A DNA stretch of 64,000 bases from Yinghuangia seranimata (lineage in GTDB: Bacteria; Actinomycetota; Actinomycetes; Streptomycetales; Streptomycetaceae). Of the stretch, positions 47,932 to 57,274 are shown piece by piece. The DNA lies in NCBI RefSeq assembly GCF_029953285.1, contig NZ_JASAOI010000038.1, positions 157,408 to 221,407 on the forward strand, in the 5' to 3' direction. The first letter of the stretch is position 1; the number at the start of each line of letters is the position of its first letter. Position numbers and translations under genes: made by a program. Below the pieces are notes generated by a model. The model made no database searches. It was given only the letters and a program-made list of their open reading frames with translations, and was not told where the DNA came from.

Positions 47932-48642
47932 TCACCGGGCCGCCGCGACCCGCTCGGCCTGGCGCCGGGCGAGGTCGGCGGCGGGCGCCTCCGCGGTGTG
48001 GCCGACGTGGTCGGTGCGGGTCAGGACGACCAGGGTCGAGCCGGCGCGCACGACGGTGACACCGGCGGTGGCGGCGGACATGTCGGCCGGGTGGGTGGCC
48101 AGCAGGAAGGAGAAGGCCTCGTCGCCGATCGGCGGCGCGCCGGCCGGGGCCGGGGCGGGCAGGGCGGTGAGTTCGTACCGGGTCGCGCGGCCGCCGGACC
48201 AGCCCGTCGACGTGTGGCAGTTCGGGAGCGCGCGGCGGGCCGCCGCGACGAGGCCGTCGAGGGTGCCCGGCGGGTAGGCGGCGAGGTAGACGGCGACCGG
48301 CACGTCGGGGCCCGCGGTCGGGCGCGCCACGAGGCGGGTGTCGGCGAGGGGGCGGCCGGGGCCGTGTGTGTCGAAGGCGGCGGCCAGGTCGAGCAGCGGC
48401 TGGCAGGCCCGGTCGTCGGTGACGGGCGAGCCGGTGTCGGAGCGTTCGGTCACCGGCGCGGCGGTGAACCCGGGCGGCGCGTCGGCGGCGGTCAGCCGGG
48501 CCGCGGTCAGTTGCGCGGCGGTCAGCGGAGGCGCGGACGGGTGTGCCCCGACCCCGTGTTCGTCATCGTCGTCGCACCCGACACCCAGCAGCATGGACGG
48601 CATCAGCACCGCCGGGATCAGCACCCGTCTTATCGCCCCCAC
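47932..48642 (-). CDS. Putative lipoprotein
   Basis: 236 residues from the GTG at 48642 (GGGGG about 8 bases upstream). The signal peptide VLIPAVLMPSMLLGVGC ends in the lipobox VGC, followed by an acidic DDDDEH stretch, so export and lipid anchoring are predicted. The mature domain of about 190 residues has no family I recognise. Two Cys (CQPLLD, LPNC) could pair. It lies 37 bases upstream of the methionine-synthase-like gene on the same strand. Confidence 0.75.
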   Translation of the reverse strand: MGAIRRVLIPAVLMPSMLLGVGCDDDDEHGVGAHPSAPPLTAAQLTAARLTAADAPPGFTAAPVTERSDTGSPVTDDRACQPLLDLAAAFDTHGPGRPLADTRLVARPTAGPDVPVAVYLAAYPPGTLDGLVAAARRALPNCHTSTGWSGGRATRYELTALPAPAPAGAPPIGDEAFSFLLATHPADMSAATAGVTVVRAGSTLVVLTRTDHVGHTAEAPAADLARRQAERVAAAR

Positions 48643-48752
48643 AGGGCAGCCCCCGTTGCTCTCCGTGACGCGGATCGGGAACGCTAGCAGAGGACTCCGG
48701 ACACAACCAGGCGGTGGGATCACGGTGTTCGTCACATCGCGCCCCGGACGCC

Positions 48753-48790
48753 GACGAGCCCGGACCGCAGGATGCCGGTCCGGGCTCGTC
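48753..48790 (-). terminator. Terminator of the lipase-like gene
   Basis: GACGAGCCCGGACCG (48753-48767) pairs perfectly with CGGTCCGGGCTCGTC (48776-48790) over an 8-base loop, about 90 bases after the stop of the upstream minus-strand hydrolase. Confidence 0.65.
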
Positions 48791-48877
48791 GACGTAGGGG
48801 TGTGGGTCGGCCGGGTGGCGGCCGGTGTGCGTCGGTCATCCGTCGGGCGGCGTCGGCGGTCGGGCGACGGCCGCGGG

Positions 48878-49804
48878 TTACGCGGCGAAGGCCTCTCCGA
48901 CGCTCTTTCCGATCTCGCGGCGCATCAGGTAGAAGTCCGGATTGTGCGGTGCGGCGCCGTGTTCGAGCGTGTAGCCGCTGCGGAGTTCCGGGCCGGCCTC
49001 GGCCTGGCGGCCGGGGAACAGCCGGGCGAGCAGGGGTTCCGCGGCGATCAGGTCGTCGCGGTCCGCGAGGTTGATCCAGCGTTCCACGTACGCGGGCGGC
49101 TGCGCGGGCTGCGGGCGCACCCAGTCGTCGATCACGGTGTCGGGGCCGAGCGGCGAGCCGAGCGTGATCAGCAGCGGGAGCGGGCGGCGCAGCCGGTGCG
49201 CGACCTCGTACGCGACGACCGCGCCCAGCGAGTGGCCGATCACCACGCGGGTGTCGAAGCCGATGTCGGCGGCGACCCGGTCGAGGACGCGTGTGCGGGT
49301 CTGGTCGTCGGTCAGGTAGCGGGTGAGCTGGGCGAGCGCCTTGGTGACGAACCCGCCGGCCGAGCCCGGCCCGTCGGCGGCGAACCACTTGAGGCCTGAA
49401 AGCCCGCAGGTCGGGGACAGGACGACGGTGCGCCCGGTCTGGTCGGGGCCGCCTTCGAGGCGGGCGATCTCGCGGGCGGCCCGCTGCCGCTCGGGCGGGG
49501 CGGAGCTGCGCGCGGCGGCGCGGTCGAGCCATTCGCGGCCTATGCGGTCGGCCATCTCGTGGCGCAGGTCGCCGACGTCGGGGCCGTCGGGCTGCGACGG
49601 GTGGCGGCGCATGACGTCGCCGTAGAAGGCCATCCGCGCGTCGATGCCGCGCCGGGTGTGGCGGTACTTCCACAGCCGGTCGGCGGTCTCCGGGTAGCCG
49701 GCGGCTTTCACACCGCGGGCCAGCCGGGGCAGCCACTCGTCCTCCAGGCTGCGGGCCGACCTGAACTCCTGTGCGATCCCGTGCACCAGCACGATTGCGG
49801 CCAT
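48878..49804 (-). CDS. Alpha/beta hydrolase (lipase-like)
   Basis: 308 residues, beginning AAIVLVHGIAQEF (oxyanion-loop HG motif) and with the nucleophile elbow VIGHSLGAVVAYEV (Ser192). A late Asp/His pair for the triad is plausible (NLADRDDLIA; HGAAPHN). No signal peptide, so cytoplasmic. Substrate unknown. ATG at 49804 with an excellent GGGAGGGG site. It is divergent from the P450 operon across 333 bases. Confidence 0.85.
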   Translation of the reverse strand: MAAIVLVHGIAQEFRSARSLEDEWLPRLARGVKAAGYPETADRLWKYRHTRRGIDARMAFYGDVMRRHPSQPDGPDVGDLRHEMADRIGREWLDRAAARSSAPPERQRAAREIARLEGGPDQTGRTVVLSPTCGLSGLKWFAADGPGSAGGFVTKALAQLTRYLTDDQTRTRVLDRVAADIGFDTRVVIGHSLGAVVAYEVAHRLRRPLPLLITLGSPLGPDTVIDDWVRPQPAQPPAYVERWINLADRDDLIAAEPLLARLFPGRQAEAGPELRSGYTLEHGAAPHNPDFYLMRREIGKSVGEAFAA

Positions 49805-50137
49805 CGCTCCCCTCCCAAGCCCCCGAGTCCCGAAAGTCCCAGCCGGCGATACGACCCGGTCGGCGCGGGGAACGCGGGCCGGAAAGTCGTTTCGCTACCT
49901 ACTCTTACCCAGCCAGTCACCGAAGTTGCCTTCTGAGTAACGAGAGATCTGCCGATCACCGGACGGCGTCGCGGCGGTGTTGCCTCGGGGTTTCGTTCCC
50001 CGCAGGCACCCGGTCGAAGCGGACCGGCGCGAAGCGGTCTGGAGGCCTCGCCTGCCCGCCGGTAGCGTGCGAGCGGCGCTCGCGGCGGGCCGACCCGCCC
50101 CGCGCCGGTCCGTTCCGTGCGGTCACGGGAGGTCGAA
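49805..50137. other. Divergent intergenic region before the P450 operon
   Basis: No gene is seen. It contains A/T-enriched bases around 49890-49950 where promoters are likely, but I found no convincing paired hexamers. Confidence 0.4.
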
Positions 50138-50935
50138 GTGCCGGATGACGTACACCACTTCGCTCGCGCGGCGGAGGTCCGCGCGGCGCTCGACGACGTC
50201 CAACGGTTCGCCGGTTCGTTCATGGAGACCGGCGCGCTGCCGGCCGCGGACGAGGTGCTGCGGTCCGCCGAGCCGTTCGTCCGGGCCACGGCGGCGCGGC
50301 TGGTCGAGGACGCCGTCGCGTTGTCGGCCGGCGGCAAGCCGGTCGACCTGGTCGCCGCGGTCGCCGATCCGTTGCCGAGTGCCGTGACCGCGCACGCGCC
50401 CGGGTTCCCGGTCGTCGGCCTGAGCGACGCGCACGCCACCGAGGCCGCCCGGGACCTGATCGGCAACTGCCTGCACACGTTGGCCTCGTGGCCGGAGCTC
50501 TACACGACGCTCCGCAACGACCGCGGGCTGCTGCCGGTCGTGGTCGAGGAGTCGCTGCGTTTGGACACGCCGGTGCGGCTGCTCGGACGGGAGACGCTCG
50601 CCCCGGCCGAGGTGGGCGGCCGCCCGCTGGCCCCCGGCGACCGGATCGTGCTGGACCTCGCGGCGGCCAATCGCGACCGGGAGGTGTACGACGACCCGGA
50701 CACGCTGCGCCTCGACCGCGCGCGGCCGCACGACCACCTGGCGTTCGGCGCCGGCCCGCACGCGTGCCCGGGTGCCGCGCTGGCGCGCACCCAGGCGCTC
50801 GCGGTACTGGCGGAACTGTGCGACCAGGTCCTGGAGTTGCGGCTGGTCGACGACTTCGTCCCGGACCCGAGCCCGGTGTTCTGGGCGAACGGCCACCGCA
50901 CGCTGCCCTGTGTCCTGACCCCGTGGGAGGCCTGA
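50138..50935 (+). CDS. Short cytochrome P450-like protein
   Basis: 265 residues, far below the usual 400 or so for a bacterial P450. The C-terminal core is intact: ExxR (E138-R141 in EESLR) and the haem-ligand loop FGAGPHACPG with Cys210. The N-terminal half is compressed. Segments resembling helices B and E are present, but there is no room for the F-G region, and the I-helix reads SDAHATEAARDLIGN instead of a clean AGxxT. It may bind haem with an open or partner-completed pocket, or be non-catalytic. GTG at 50138 with GGGAGG upstream. Its stop overlaps the oxidase ATG by one base, so the two are coupled. Confidence 0.75.
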   Translation: MPDDVHHFARAAEVRAALDDVQRFAGSFMETGALPAADEVLRSAEPFVRATAARLVEDAVALSAGGKPVDLVAAVADPLPSAVTAHAPGFPVVGLSDAHATEAARDLIGNCLHTLASWPELYTTLRNDRGLLPVVVEESLRLDTPVRLLGRETLAPAEVGGRPLAPGDRIVLDLAAANRDREVYDDPDTLRLDRARPHDHLAFGAGPHACPGAALARTQALAVLAELCDQVLELRLVDDFVPDPSPVFWANGHRTLPCVLTPWEA

Positions 50936-51972
50936 TGCTCGACCGGTTCGGCGAGGAGGCGGCGCGGGACGCGCTGCCTCCCGCGACGCACGCCTATATA
51001 TCGGGTGGCAGCGGCGACGAGGTGACGTTGCGCGCGAACGTCGAGGCGTGGCGCGGTCTCGCGCTGCGTCCGCACGTGCTGCGCGACGTCGCCGACATGG
51101 ACCTGCGCACCGAACTGCTGGGCGTGCCGGTCGCCGCGCCGGTCGCGATCGCACCGACCGCGATGCACCAACTCGTGCACCCGGACGGCGAACTCGCCAC
51201 CGCGCGGGCTGCTGGAGACGCGGGACTGCTGCTCGCCGTCTCGATGTTCGCGAACCACTCCTACGCCGACGTCGCGCGGGCTGCGGAGGGTACCCCTTCG
51301 TGGGCGCAGATGTACCTGTTCCGCGACCACGGGCTCTCCCGCGAACTCGCCGAAAAGGCCGGGGAGTCGGGCGCGCGTGCGGTGGTGGTGTGCGTGGACG
51401 GCGCGGCGGTCCCGCGCCGATCGCGGTTCGCCAAGGGGGCGTTCGCTCCCCCGGACGACCTGCGTTTCCCCAACCTCGCGCACGTCGGCGGCCTGACGAC
51501 CGCGATCACGGGGTTCGACCGCGGCATGACGTTCGACGACATCGGCCGCTTCGCCGAGTGGTCGGGGCTCCCGGTGGTGGTCAAGGGTGTGCTGCGGGGC
51601 GACGACGCGGCGCGCTGCGTCGCCGCGGGCGCGGCCGCGATCGCCGTCTCGAACCACGGCGGACGGCAGTTCGACGGCTGCGCGGCCACGGCCGGGGTGC
51701 TGGCCGAGGTCGTCGACGCGGTGGCCGGGCGCGCCGAGGTCTACGTGGACGGCGGGATCCGCAACGGCGCGGACGTGGTCAAGGCGCTGGCGCTCGGCGC
51801 GCGGGCGGCGTTCGTCGGCCGTCCGGTGCTGTGGGCGCTGGCGGCGGGCGGTGTCCCGGGGGCGGCCGAGTACCTGCGCGAACTGGTCGCGGACGTGACG
51901 CGGGTGCTGGCGTTCACCGGCTGCCGCACCCCGCACGAGGCGACCCGCGACCTGGTGCGGGCGGGGCCGTGA
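50935..51972 (+). CDS. FMN-dependent alpha-hydroxyacid oxidase
   Basis: 345 residues in the glycolate/lactate/mandelate oxidase family. It starts with a conserved THAYISGGSGDE segment. The catalytic base His241 and Arg244 are in SNHGGRQFDG, and the flavin phosphate site is VDGGIRNGADV through FVGRPVLW. It oxidises a 2-hydroxy acid to a 2-oxo acid, but the substrate is not readable. Hydroxymandelate oxidase from glycopeptide pathways is one relative and lactate oxidase another. The ATG is within TGATG, directly coupled to the short P450, suggesting sequential oxidation of one metabolite. Confidence 0.88.
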   Translation: MLDRFGEEAARDALPPATHAYISGGSGDEVTLRANVEAWRGLALRPHVLRDVADMDLRTELLGVPVAAPVAIAPTAMHQLVHPDGELATARAAGDAGLLLAVSMFANHSYADVARAAEGTPSWAQMYLFRDHGLSRELAEKAGESGARAVVVCVDGAAVPRRSRFAKGAFAPPDDLRFPNLAHVGGLTTAITGFDRGMTFDDIGRFAEWSGLPVVVKGVLRGDDAARCVAAGAAAIAVSNHGGRQFDGCAATAGVLAEVVDAVAGRAEVYVDGGIRNGADVVKALALGARAAFVGRPVLWALAAGGVPGAAEYLRELVADVTRVLAFTGCRTPHEATRDLVRAGP

Positions 51973-52032
51973 CGTTCGTGACCCGTTTCGGCAGCGGCGG
52001 GTGAGGCCGTGTCGGGGCGTGGGGCGCGGCCG

Positions 52033-53184
52033 TCAGGCCGCCCCCGCACCCGCCTCCGCGCGGACCGTCGCGTCGATCGTGGCCGAGCCGACCACCCGGG
52101 TCCCGACGTACAGCACGACGGCCTGGCCGCGTGCGACGCCGCGCATCGGTTCGCGCAGCCGCACCCGCACCGAGGCGCCGTCCTCCGCGATCTCGGCGAC
52201 CGCCGGGTACTCGTCGCCGTGCGCGCGCACCTGCGCGGTGCACTCGAGCACGCCGGTCGGCGCCTCGCCGCACCAGCGCGGGCGGATGCCGGTGAGCTCG
52301 CTGACGTTGAGCGCCTCGGCGGGGCCCACGGTGACGGTGTTCGTGACCGGGGAGATGTCGAGGACGTAGCGCGGCTTGCCGTCGGCGGCCGGGGTGCCGA
52401 TGCGCAGCCCCTTGCGCTGGCCGACGGTGTACGCGTAGGCGCCCTCGTGCTCGCCGATCTTGGCTCCGTCGGCGTCGACGATGTCGCCGGGCGTCTTGCC
52501 GAGCCGGGTGGCGAGGAACGCCTGGGTGTCGCCGTCCGCGATGAAGCAGATGTCGTGGCTGTCGGGCTTGCGCGCGACGGCGAGGCCGCGGCGCTCGGCC
52601 TCCTCGCGCACCGCGTCCTTGGTGTCGGCGCCGAGCGGGAACAGCGCGTGCGCGAGCTGGTCGGCGTCGAGCACGCCGAGCACGTACGACTGGTCCTTGC
52701 CGTGGTCGGCGGACCGGTGCAGCTCGCGCCCGGCGGGGCTGTCGACGATGACCGCGTAGTGGCCGGTGCACACGGCGTCGAAGCCGAGTGCGAGGGCGCG
52801 GTCGAGCAGCGCCGCGAACTTGATCTTCTCGTTGCAGCGCAGGCACGGGTTGGGGGTGCGGCCGGCCTCGTACTCGGCGAAGAAGTCCTCGATGACGTCC
52901 TCGCGGAACCGCTCGGCGAGGTCCCACACGTAGAAGGGGATGCCGATGACGTCGGCGGCCCGCCGCGCGTCCCGCGAGTCCTCCAGCGTGCAGCAGCCCC
53001 GCGCGCCGGTGCGGAACGACTGCGGGTTCTGCGACAGCGCCAGGTGGACGCCGGTCACCTCGTGCCCGGCCTCGTGCGCGCGGGCGGCGGCGACCGCGGA
53101 GTCGACGCCGCCGGACATGGCGGCGAGCACCCTGAGCTTGCGCGGGGTGTCCGGGGTTTCGGGGGTGGCGGCGTGATCAGTCAT
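52033..53184 (-). CDS. mnmA: tRNA 2-thiouridylase MnmA
   Basis: Activates U34 of tRNA-Lys/Glu/Gln with ATP and inserts sulfur relayed from a cysteine desulfurase. 383 residues from the ATG at 53184: PP-loop [11 protein letters not shown] (23-33), catalytic Cys117 in [12 protein letters not shown] and Cys213 in [11 protein letters not shown], and a C-terminal beta-barrel. The frame extends upstream into the desulfurase gene but only as a shadow. It lies 62 bases downstream of a cysteine desulfurase on the same strand, its natural sulfur donor. Confidence 0.96.
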   Translation of the reverse strand: MTDHAATPETPDTPRKLRVLAAMSGGVDSAVAAARAHEAGHEVTGVHLALSQNPQSFRTGARGCCTLEDSRDARRAADVIGIPFYVWDLAERFREDVIEDFFAEYEAGRTPNPCLRCNEKIKFAALLDRALALGFDAVCTGHYAVIVDSPAGRELHRSADHGKDQSYVLGVLDADQLAHALFPLGADTKDAVREEAERRGLAVARKPDSHDICFIADGDTQAFLATRLGKTPGDIVDADGAKIGEHEGAYAYTVGQRKGLRIGTPAADGKPRYVLDISPVTNTVTVGPAEALNVSELTGIRPRWCGEAPTGVLECTAQVRAHGDEYPAVAEIAEDGASVRVRLREPMRGVARGQAVVLYVGTRVVGSATIDATVRAEAGAGAA

Positions 53185-53246
53185 GGCCCATCCAGGGTAC
53201 GGGGTGCCCGGGGCCGCTCTCCCCGGAGTTTCGACCTGCCCCGCGC

Positions 53247-54434
53247 TCACCGCCGCTGCGCGGTCAGGCCGGCCATGCGGGCCCGGGACACGACGGGCCC
53301 GATGGCGTCGATCAGCTCGTCGACCTCGGCGGCCGTCGAGGTGTGGCCGAGGCTGAAGCGCAGCGAGCCGCGGGCGCGCGCGCCGTCGGCGCCCATCGCC
53401 AGCAGGACGTGGCTGGGCTGGGCGACGCCGGCCGAGCAGGCGGAGCCCGTCGAGCACTCGATGCCGCGCGCGTCGAGGAGCAGCAGGAGGGAGTCGCCCT
53501 CGCAGCCCGGGAAGGAGAAGTGCGCGTTGCCGGGCAGCCGGTACGCCGGGTCGAGGCGGGGGTCGCCGTTGAGGGCGGCGTCCGGGATCTCGTCGACGAC
53601 GCGGCGCACGAGGCTGTCGCGCAGCGCGCCGACGCGGGCGGCGTATTCGGGCTGCTCGCGGACGGCGATCTCGGCGGCGGCGGCGAAGGCCGCGATCGAG
53701 GGGGTGTCGAGGGTGCCGGAGCGCACGTCGCGTTCCTGGCCGCCGCCGTGCAGGACGGGGACGGGGGTCATGTGCCGGGCCAGCACCAGCGCGCCGCAGC
53801 CGAGCGGGCCGCCGAGCTTGTGCCCGGACACGGTCATGGCGTCCAGGCCGGACGCCGCGAAGTCGACCGGGATCTGACCGACCGCCTGGACGGCGTCGGC
53901 GTGCATCGGGACGCCGAACTCGTGCGCGACCGCGACCAGCTCGGCCACCGGCTGCACCGTGCCGACCTCGTTGTTCGCCCACATGACGCTGACCAGCGCG
54001 ACGCTGTCGGGGTCGCGGGCGATCGCGGCGCGCAGCACCTCGGGCGCGACCCGGCCGTCGGCGTCGACGTCCAGCCACTCGACGTCGGCGCCCTCGCGCT
54101 CGACGAGCCACAGGATCGGGTCGAGGACGGCGTGGTGCTCGACCGGGGAGGCGAGGATGCGGCGTCGGGCGGGCCGGTCCTGGGTGCGCGCCCAGTAGAC
54201 GCCCTTCACCGCGAGGTTGTCGGCCTCGGTGCCGCCCGCGGTGTAGACGATCTCGCTGGGGCGGGCGCCGAGCGCCTCCGCCAGGATCTCGCGGGACTCC
54301 TCGACGACGCGTCGGGCCCGTCGTCCGGAGGCGTGCAGGGACGACGGGTTGCCGAGGACGGTGAGCTGTCCGGTCATGGCCCGGACGGCTTCGGCGCGCA
54401 TCGGAGTGGTCGCCGCGTGATCGAAGTAGGCCAT
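53247..54434 (-). CDS. Cysteine desulfurase (IscS/NifS type)
   Basis: PLP enzyme that removes sulfur from cysteine. 395 residues from the ATG at 54434. It begins [11 protein letters not shown]; the PLP Lys206 is in [13 protein letters not shown] and the persulfide Cys333 is in [11 protein letters not shown], as in class I desulfurases. It directly precedes mnmA on the same strand, so its main job here is probably tRNA thiolation, with Fe-S cluster supply also possible. Because actinomycetes may also carry a SufS, I leave the symbol open. Confidence 0.94.
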   Translation of the reverse strand: MAYFDHAATTPMRAEAVRAMTGQLTVLGNPSSLHASGRRARRVVEESREILAEALGARPSEIVYTAGGTEADNLAVKGVYWARTQDRPARRRILASPVEHHAVLDPILWLVEREGADVEWLDVDADGRVAPEVLRAAIARDPDSVALVSVMWANNEVGTVQPVAELVAVAHEFGVPMHADAVQAVGQIPVDFAASGLDAMTVSGHKLGGPLGCGALVLARHMTPVPVLHGGGQERDVRSGTLDTPSIAAFAAAAEIAVREQPEYAARVGALRDSLVRRVVDEIPDAALNGDPRLDPAYRLPGNAHFSFPGCEGDSLLLLLDARGIECSTGSACSAGVAQPSHVLLAMGADGARARGSLRFSLGHTSTAAEVDELIDAIGPVVSRARMAGLTAQRR

Positions 54435-54574
54435 CGCACTGCGAAGTCTAGTGGCGGGCGGTTGGGCGCACCCCGGGTGGCCGTACGGTGCCGTACGACC
54501 GGCGGGTGCACGGGGCGCGCGGGGGTGCGCGAAACGGGGCGCCCGGCGAAAAACGGGCGGCCGGGCCGCGGCGC

Positions 54575-54850
54575 TCACCCGCTCCCGGGCGGCGCCGTCG
54601 CGGGCTGCTCCGCTTGCGGACGGCCGCGTTCCGCTCTGCCCAGTCGGTCTGCCGGCCGCGGCCTGCGGCCGCGCCGCCGTGTCCCGGGCGGTCGCCCGTA
54701 CCGCGGGCCCGGCGGCAGGAGGCGGTCGAGCGCGTCCCGCAGCGCCCGCCGGCGCGCCGCGAGGTAGCCCTCGGCGGGCGCGGGCGGCCCGGTCACGTCG
54801 TAGGTCAGCGGCTGTTGGATCTCCCACACGCATGGTGCAACGCAGGGCAT
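54575..54850 (-). CDS. Small protein (91 aa), function unknown
   Basis: The first 55 residues or so ([18 protein letters not shown], then an Ala/Arg-rich helix [21 protein letters not shown]) have codons ending almost only in G or C, so they look coded. The remaining Arg/Pro-rich tail has weaker codon bias and may reflect a late frameshift. It starts at ATG 54850 with no obvious ribosome site. It lies just upstream of the cysteine desulfurase on the same strand. I do not recognise it. Confidence 0.45.
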   Translation of the reverse strand: MPCVAPCVWEIQQPLTYDVTGPPAPAEGYLAARRRALRDALDRLLPPGPRYGRPPGTRRRGRRPRPADRLGRAERGRPQAEQPATAPPGSG

Positions 54851-55010
54851 GGCATTTGGGGTACGCCGGCGCCGCACAGTTCGCCGACACGTGCGGCGCG
54901 GGCGGAGGCGTCGGGCACGCGTGGCGGGAGACGGGTGGGCGCGGACCCGGTGTCCGATACGCGCGACGATCGCCCCGGCTTCCGGACGGATTCCCGTCCC
55001 GTCACCCGGA

Positions 55011-55685
55011 TCACTCGTAGTGCTCGAACACCGCCGAGTTGCGCCGCCACGCGCGCGGCGCGCGCCAGCCCCGCCAGATCGCCAGCACCCGGAAGCCGAA
55101 CGCGAACAGCGCCGCGAACGTCGCGGTGACCGCGTTGAACGTGTCCGTCTCGATGAGCACCGCGACCAGTCCCGCGCCGAGCAGCGCGGGCACCGTGTAG
55201 ATCTCCCGGTCCCAGCGCAGCAGCATGGGGATCTCCCGGGCGAGCACGTCGCGTATCGCGCCGCCGCCGACCGCGGTGGTCACGCCGAGCGCGGCGGCCT
55301 GCACGGGCCCGAGCCCGTACGCGAACGCCTTCGCGGTGCCGGTGACGCAGAAGAGCCCCAGGCCGGCGGCGTCGAACACGTCGATCGCGCCGGAGATCCG
55401 CTCGACCTGCGGGTGCAGGAAGAACACGACGGCCGCCGCGGCCAGCGGCGTCGAGAAGTAGCCGATGTCGGTGAACGCGGCGGGCGGCACCGCGCCGATG
55501 ATGAGGTCGCGGATGACACCGCCGCCGAGTGCCGTGACCTCGGCCAGCAGCACGATCCCGATCACGTCGAAGTTCTTCCGTACCGCCATCAGCGCACCGG
55601 CGACGGCGAACACGAAGATGCCCGTGAGGTCGAGGACCTGCTGCACGGTGTCGCTGTAAATCTGGGAGATCTCGGCTGGCGGCAT
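55011..55685 (-). CDS. TRIC/UPF0126-type membrane channel protein
   Basis: 224 residues with about seven transmembrane helices in two repeats. Each carries the GGG-IRD signature (LGGGVIRDLIIG and VGGGAIRDVLARE), characteristic of the bacterial trimeric intracellular cation channel family (UPF0126, YicG-like). Predicted to conduct K+ or other monovalent cations. ATG at 55685. It is divergent from the DUF885 gene with only 51 bases between starts. Confidence 0.9.
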   Translation of the reverse strand: MPPAEISQIYSDTVQQVLDLTGIFVFAVAGALMAVRKNFDVIGIVLLAEVTALGGGVIRDLIIGAVPPAAFTDIGYFSTPLAAAAVVFFLHPQVERISGAIDVFDAAGLGLFCVTGTAKAFAYGLGPVQAAALGVTTAVGGGAIRDVLAREIPMLLRWDREIYTVPALLGAGLVAVLIETDTFNAVTATFAALFAFGFRVLAIWRGWRAPRAWRRNSAVFEHYE

Positions 55686-55736
55686 GGCGGAAATTGTGCC
55701 CTGTCCGCCATTCGGACCCCGGTATAGCCTCACGCC

Positions 55737-57254
55737 ATGGATGCCCGACTGCGAGCCCTTTGCGAACTGTCCCTCGCCGAAGCCCGCGAGATGGCCGGCC
55801 TGCACGAGTACGACGGGCGGGTCCAGGACCTGTCCCCGGACGGCGTCCGCGCGGGCCTGTCCGGGCTCGGCGGCGGCGCCGGCGCCGCGCCGCTGGAGGA
55901 CCCGCACGACGAGGCGCACCTCGCGGCGTTCGAGGAGCACGCCCGCGTCTACTACGGCGAGCTCGAACTGCACCGCCGCGACCCGCGCGTGCACCTGAAC
56001 AACCTCGAACTGGCGTTCTACGACAAGGCGTACGCGCCCGCCGAGGAGCGTGCCGAGGCCCGCGCGCGGCATCTCGCGCAGTGGCCCGAGGTCGTGGACA
56101 TGGCCGTCGCGTCGCTCGACCAGGTCTCCGCGCCCGTGGCCGACGCGCTGCTCGGCGCGGCGCGCGGGCAGCGCGCCGCGGTCCGGCCGGAGGACGGCGA
56201 GGCCGGCGAGCGTGCGCTCGCCGCGGTGGAGCGGCTGGTCGCGCACCTGGAGCGGGCGGCCGAGCACGGCGACCCGAGCTCGGCACTGGGCGCGCCCGCG
56301 CTGGCCCGGCTGATCGGCTCGGGCGACGCGGTGGAGGTCGACCTCGGGCGGCTGGCCGAGCAGGCCGACGCCGAACGCGACCGGCTGACGGCGATGCTGA
56401 CCGACGCGTGCCGGGCGTACGACCCGTCCCGCAGGCCCTCGGAGATCGTGCCGGAGCTGCTGGCCGACCACCCGGACGCGGACGGCGTGCTCGCCGAGGC
56501 CCGCGCGCAGACCGCCGAGGTCATCGCGTTCAGCCGGGAGAAGCGGCTCGCGCCGTACCTGGACGGGGTGTGCGAGGTCGGTCCGGCGCCCGAGTCGATG
56601 CGCTGGGCGATGGCGATGATGTCGTGGAACGCGCCGTACGAGGACGAAGCGCCGTCCTGGTACTTCGTGACCCCGCCGGACCCGTCGTGGCCTGCCGACG
56701 AGCAGGAGGAGTGGCTGACGATCTTCAGCGCCACGACCCTGCCGGCGGTCACGGTGCACGAGGTGGCGCCCGGGCACTTCGCGCACGGGCGTGCGCTCCG
56801 GCGCGCGGCCACGCCGGTGCGCCGGGTGCTGCAGTCGTCGGCGTTCGCCGAGGGCTGGGCGCATTACATCGAAGAGGTCTGCATCGAGGAGGGCTTCCGC
56901 GAGCACGACCCGCGGTTCCGTATCGGCGTCGCGCTTGAGGCGCTGGTCCGGGTGACCCGGCTGGCGTCGGCGATCGGCCTGCACACCGGTGCGATGGACG
57001 TCGAGGAGTCCACCCGGCGGTTCATGGCGGACGCCCACCTCGCGCGCGCCGGCGCGGCCAGTGAGGCGCGCCGCGGCACGTTCGACGCGAACTACGGCTG
57101 CTACACGTGGGGCAAGCTCGCGCTCCTCGACCTGCGCGAGGAGGCCCGCACGGCGTGGGGCGACGGCTTCAGCCTGGAGCGCTTCCACACCGCGCTGCTC
57201 GACCTGGGCAGCCCGCCGCTGGGACTGGTCCGCACGGCGGTCGAGCGCGGCTGA
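55737..57254 (+). CDS. DUF885 family protein (putative metallohydrolase)
   Basis: 505 residues. It carries the family HExxPGH motif, TVHEVAPGHFAHG with His341, Glu342 and His347, and a downstream conserved Glu-rich EGWAHYIEEVCIEEGF helix that could supply the third ligand. DUF885 proteins are related to zinc peptidases but are mostly uncharacterised. No signal peptide is evident. Leaderless or nearly so from the divergent promoter with the TRIC gene. Alternative roles cannot be excluded. Confidence 0.85.
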   Translation: MDARLRALCELSLAEAREMAGLHEYDGRVQDLSPDGVRAGLSGLGGGAGAAPLEDPHDEAHLAAFEEHARVYYGELELHRRDPRVHLNNLELAFYDKAYAPAEERAEARARHLAQWPEVVDMAVASLDQVSAPVADALLGAARGQRAAVRPEDGEAGERALAAVERLVAHLERAAEHGDPSSALGAPALARLIGSGDAVEVDLGRLAEQADAERDRLTAMLTDACRAYDPSRRPSEIVPELLADHPDADGVLAEARAQTAEVIAFSREKRLAPYLDGVCEVGPAPESMRWAMAMMSWNAPYEDEAPSWYFVTPPDPSWPADEQEEWLTIFSATTLPAVTVHEVAPGHFAHGRALRRAATPVRRVLQSSAFAEGWAHYIEEVCIEEGFREHDPRFRIGVALEALVRVTRLASAIGLHTGAMDVEESTRRFMADAHLARAGAASEARRGTFDANYGCYTWGKLALLDLREEARTAWGDGFSLERFHTALLDLGSPPLGLVRTAVERG

Positions 57255-57274
57255 CGGGAGCGGCGCGAACGCGG

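Noticed and set aside
53185..54111. Fusion of mnmA with the cysteine desulfurase
   Set aside because: The open frame continues upstream only as a shadow of the desulfurase, which sits in a different frame with intact motifs and its own start.
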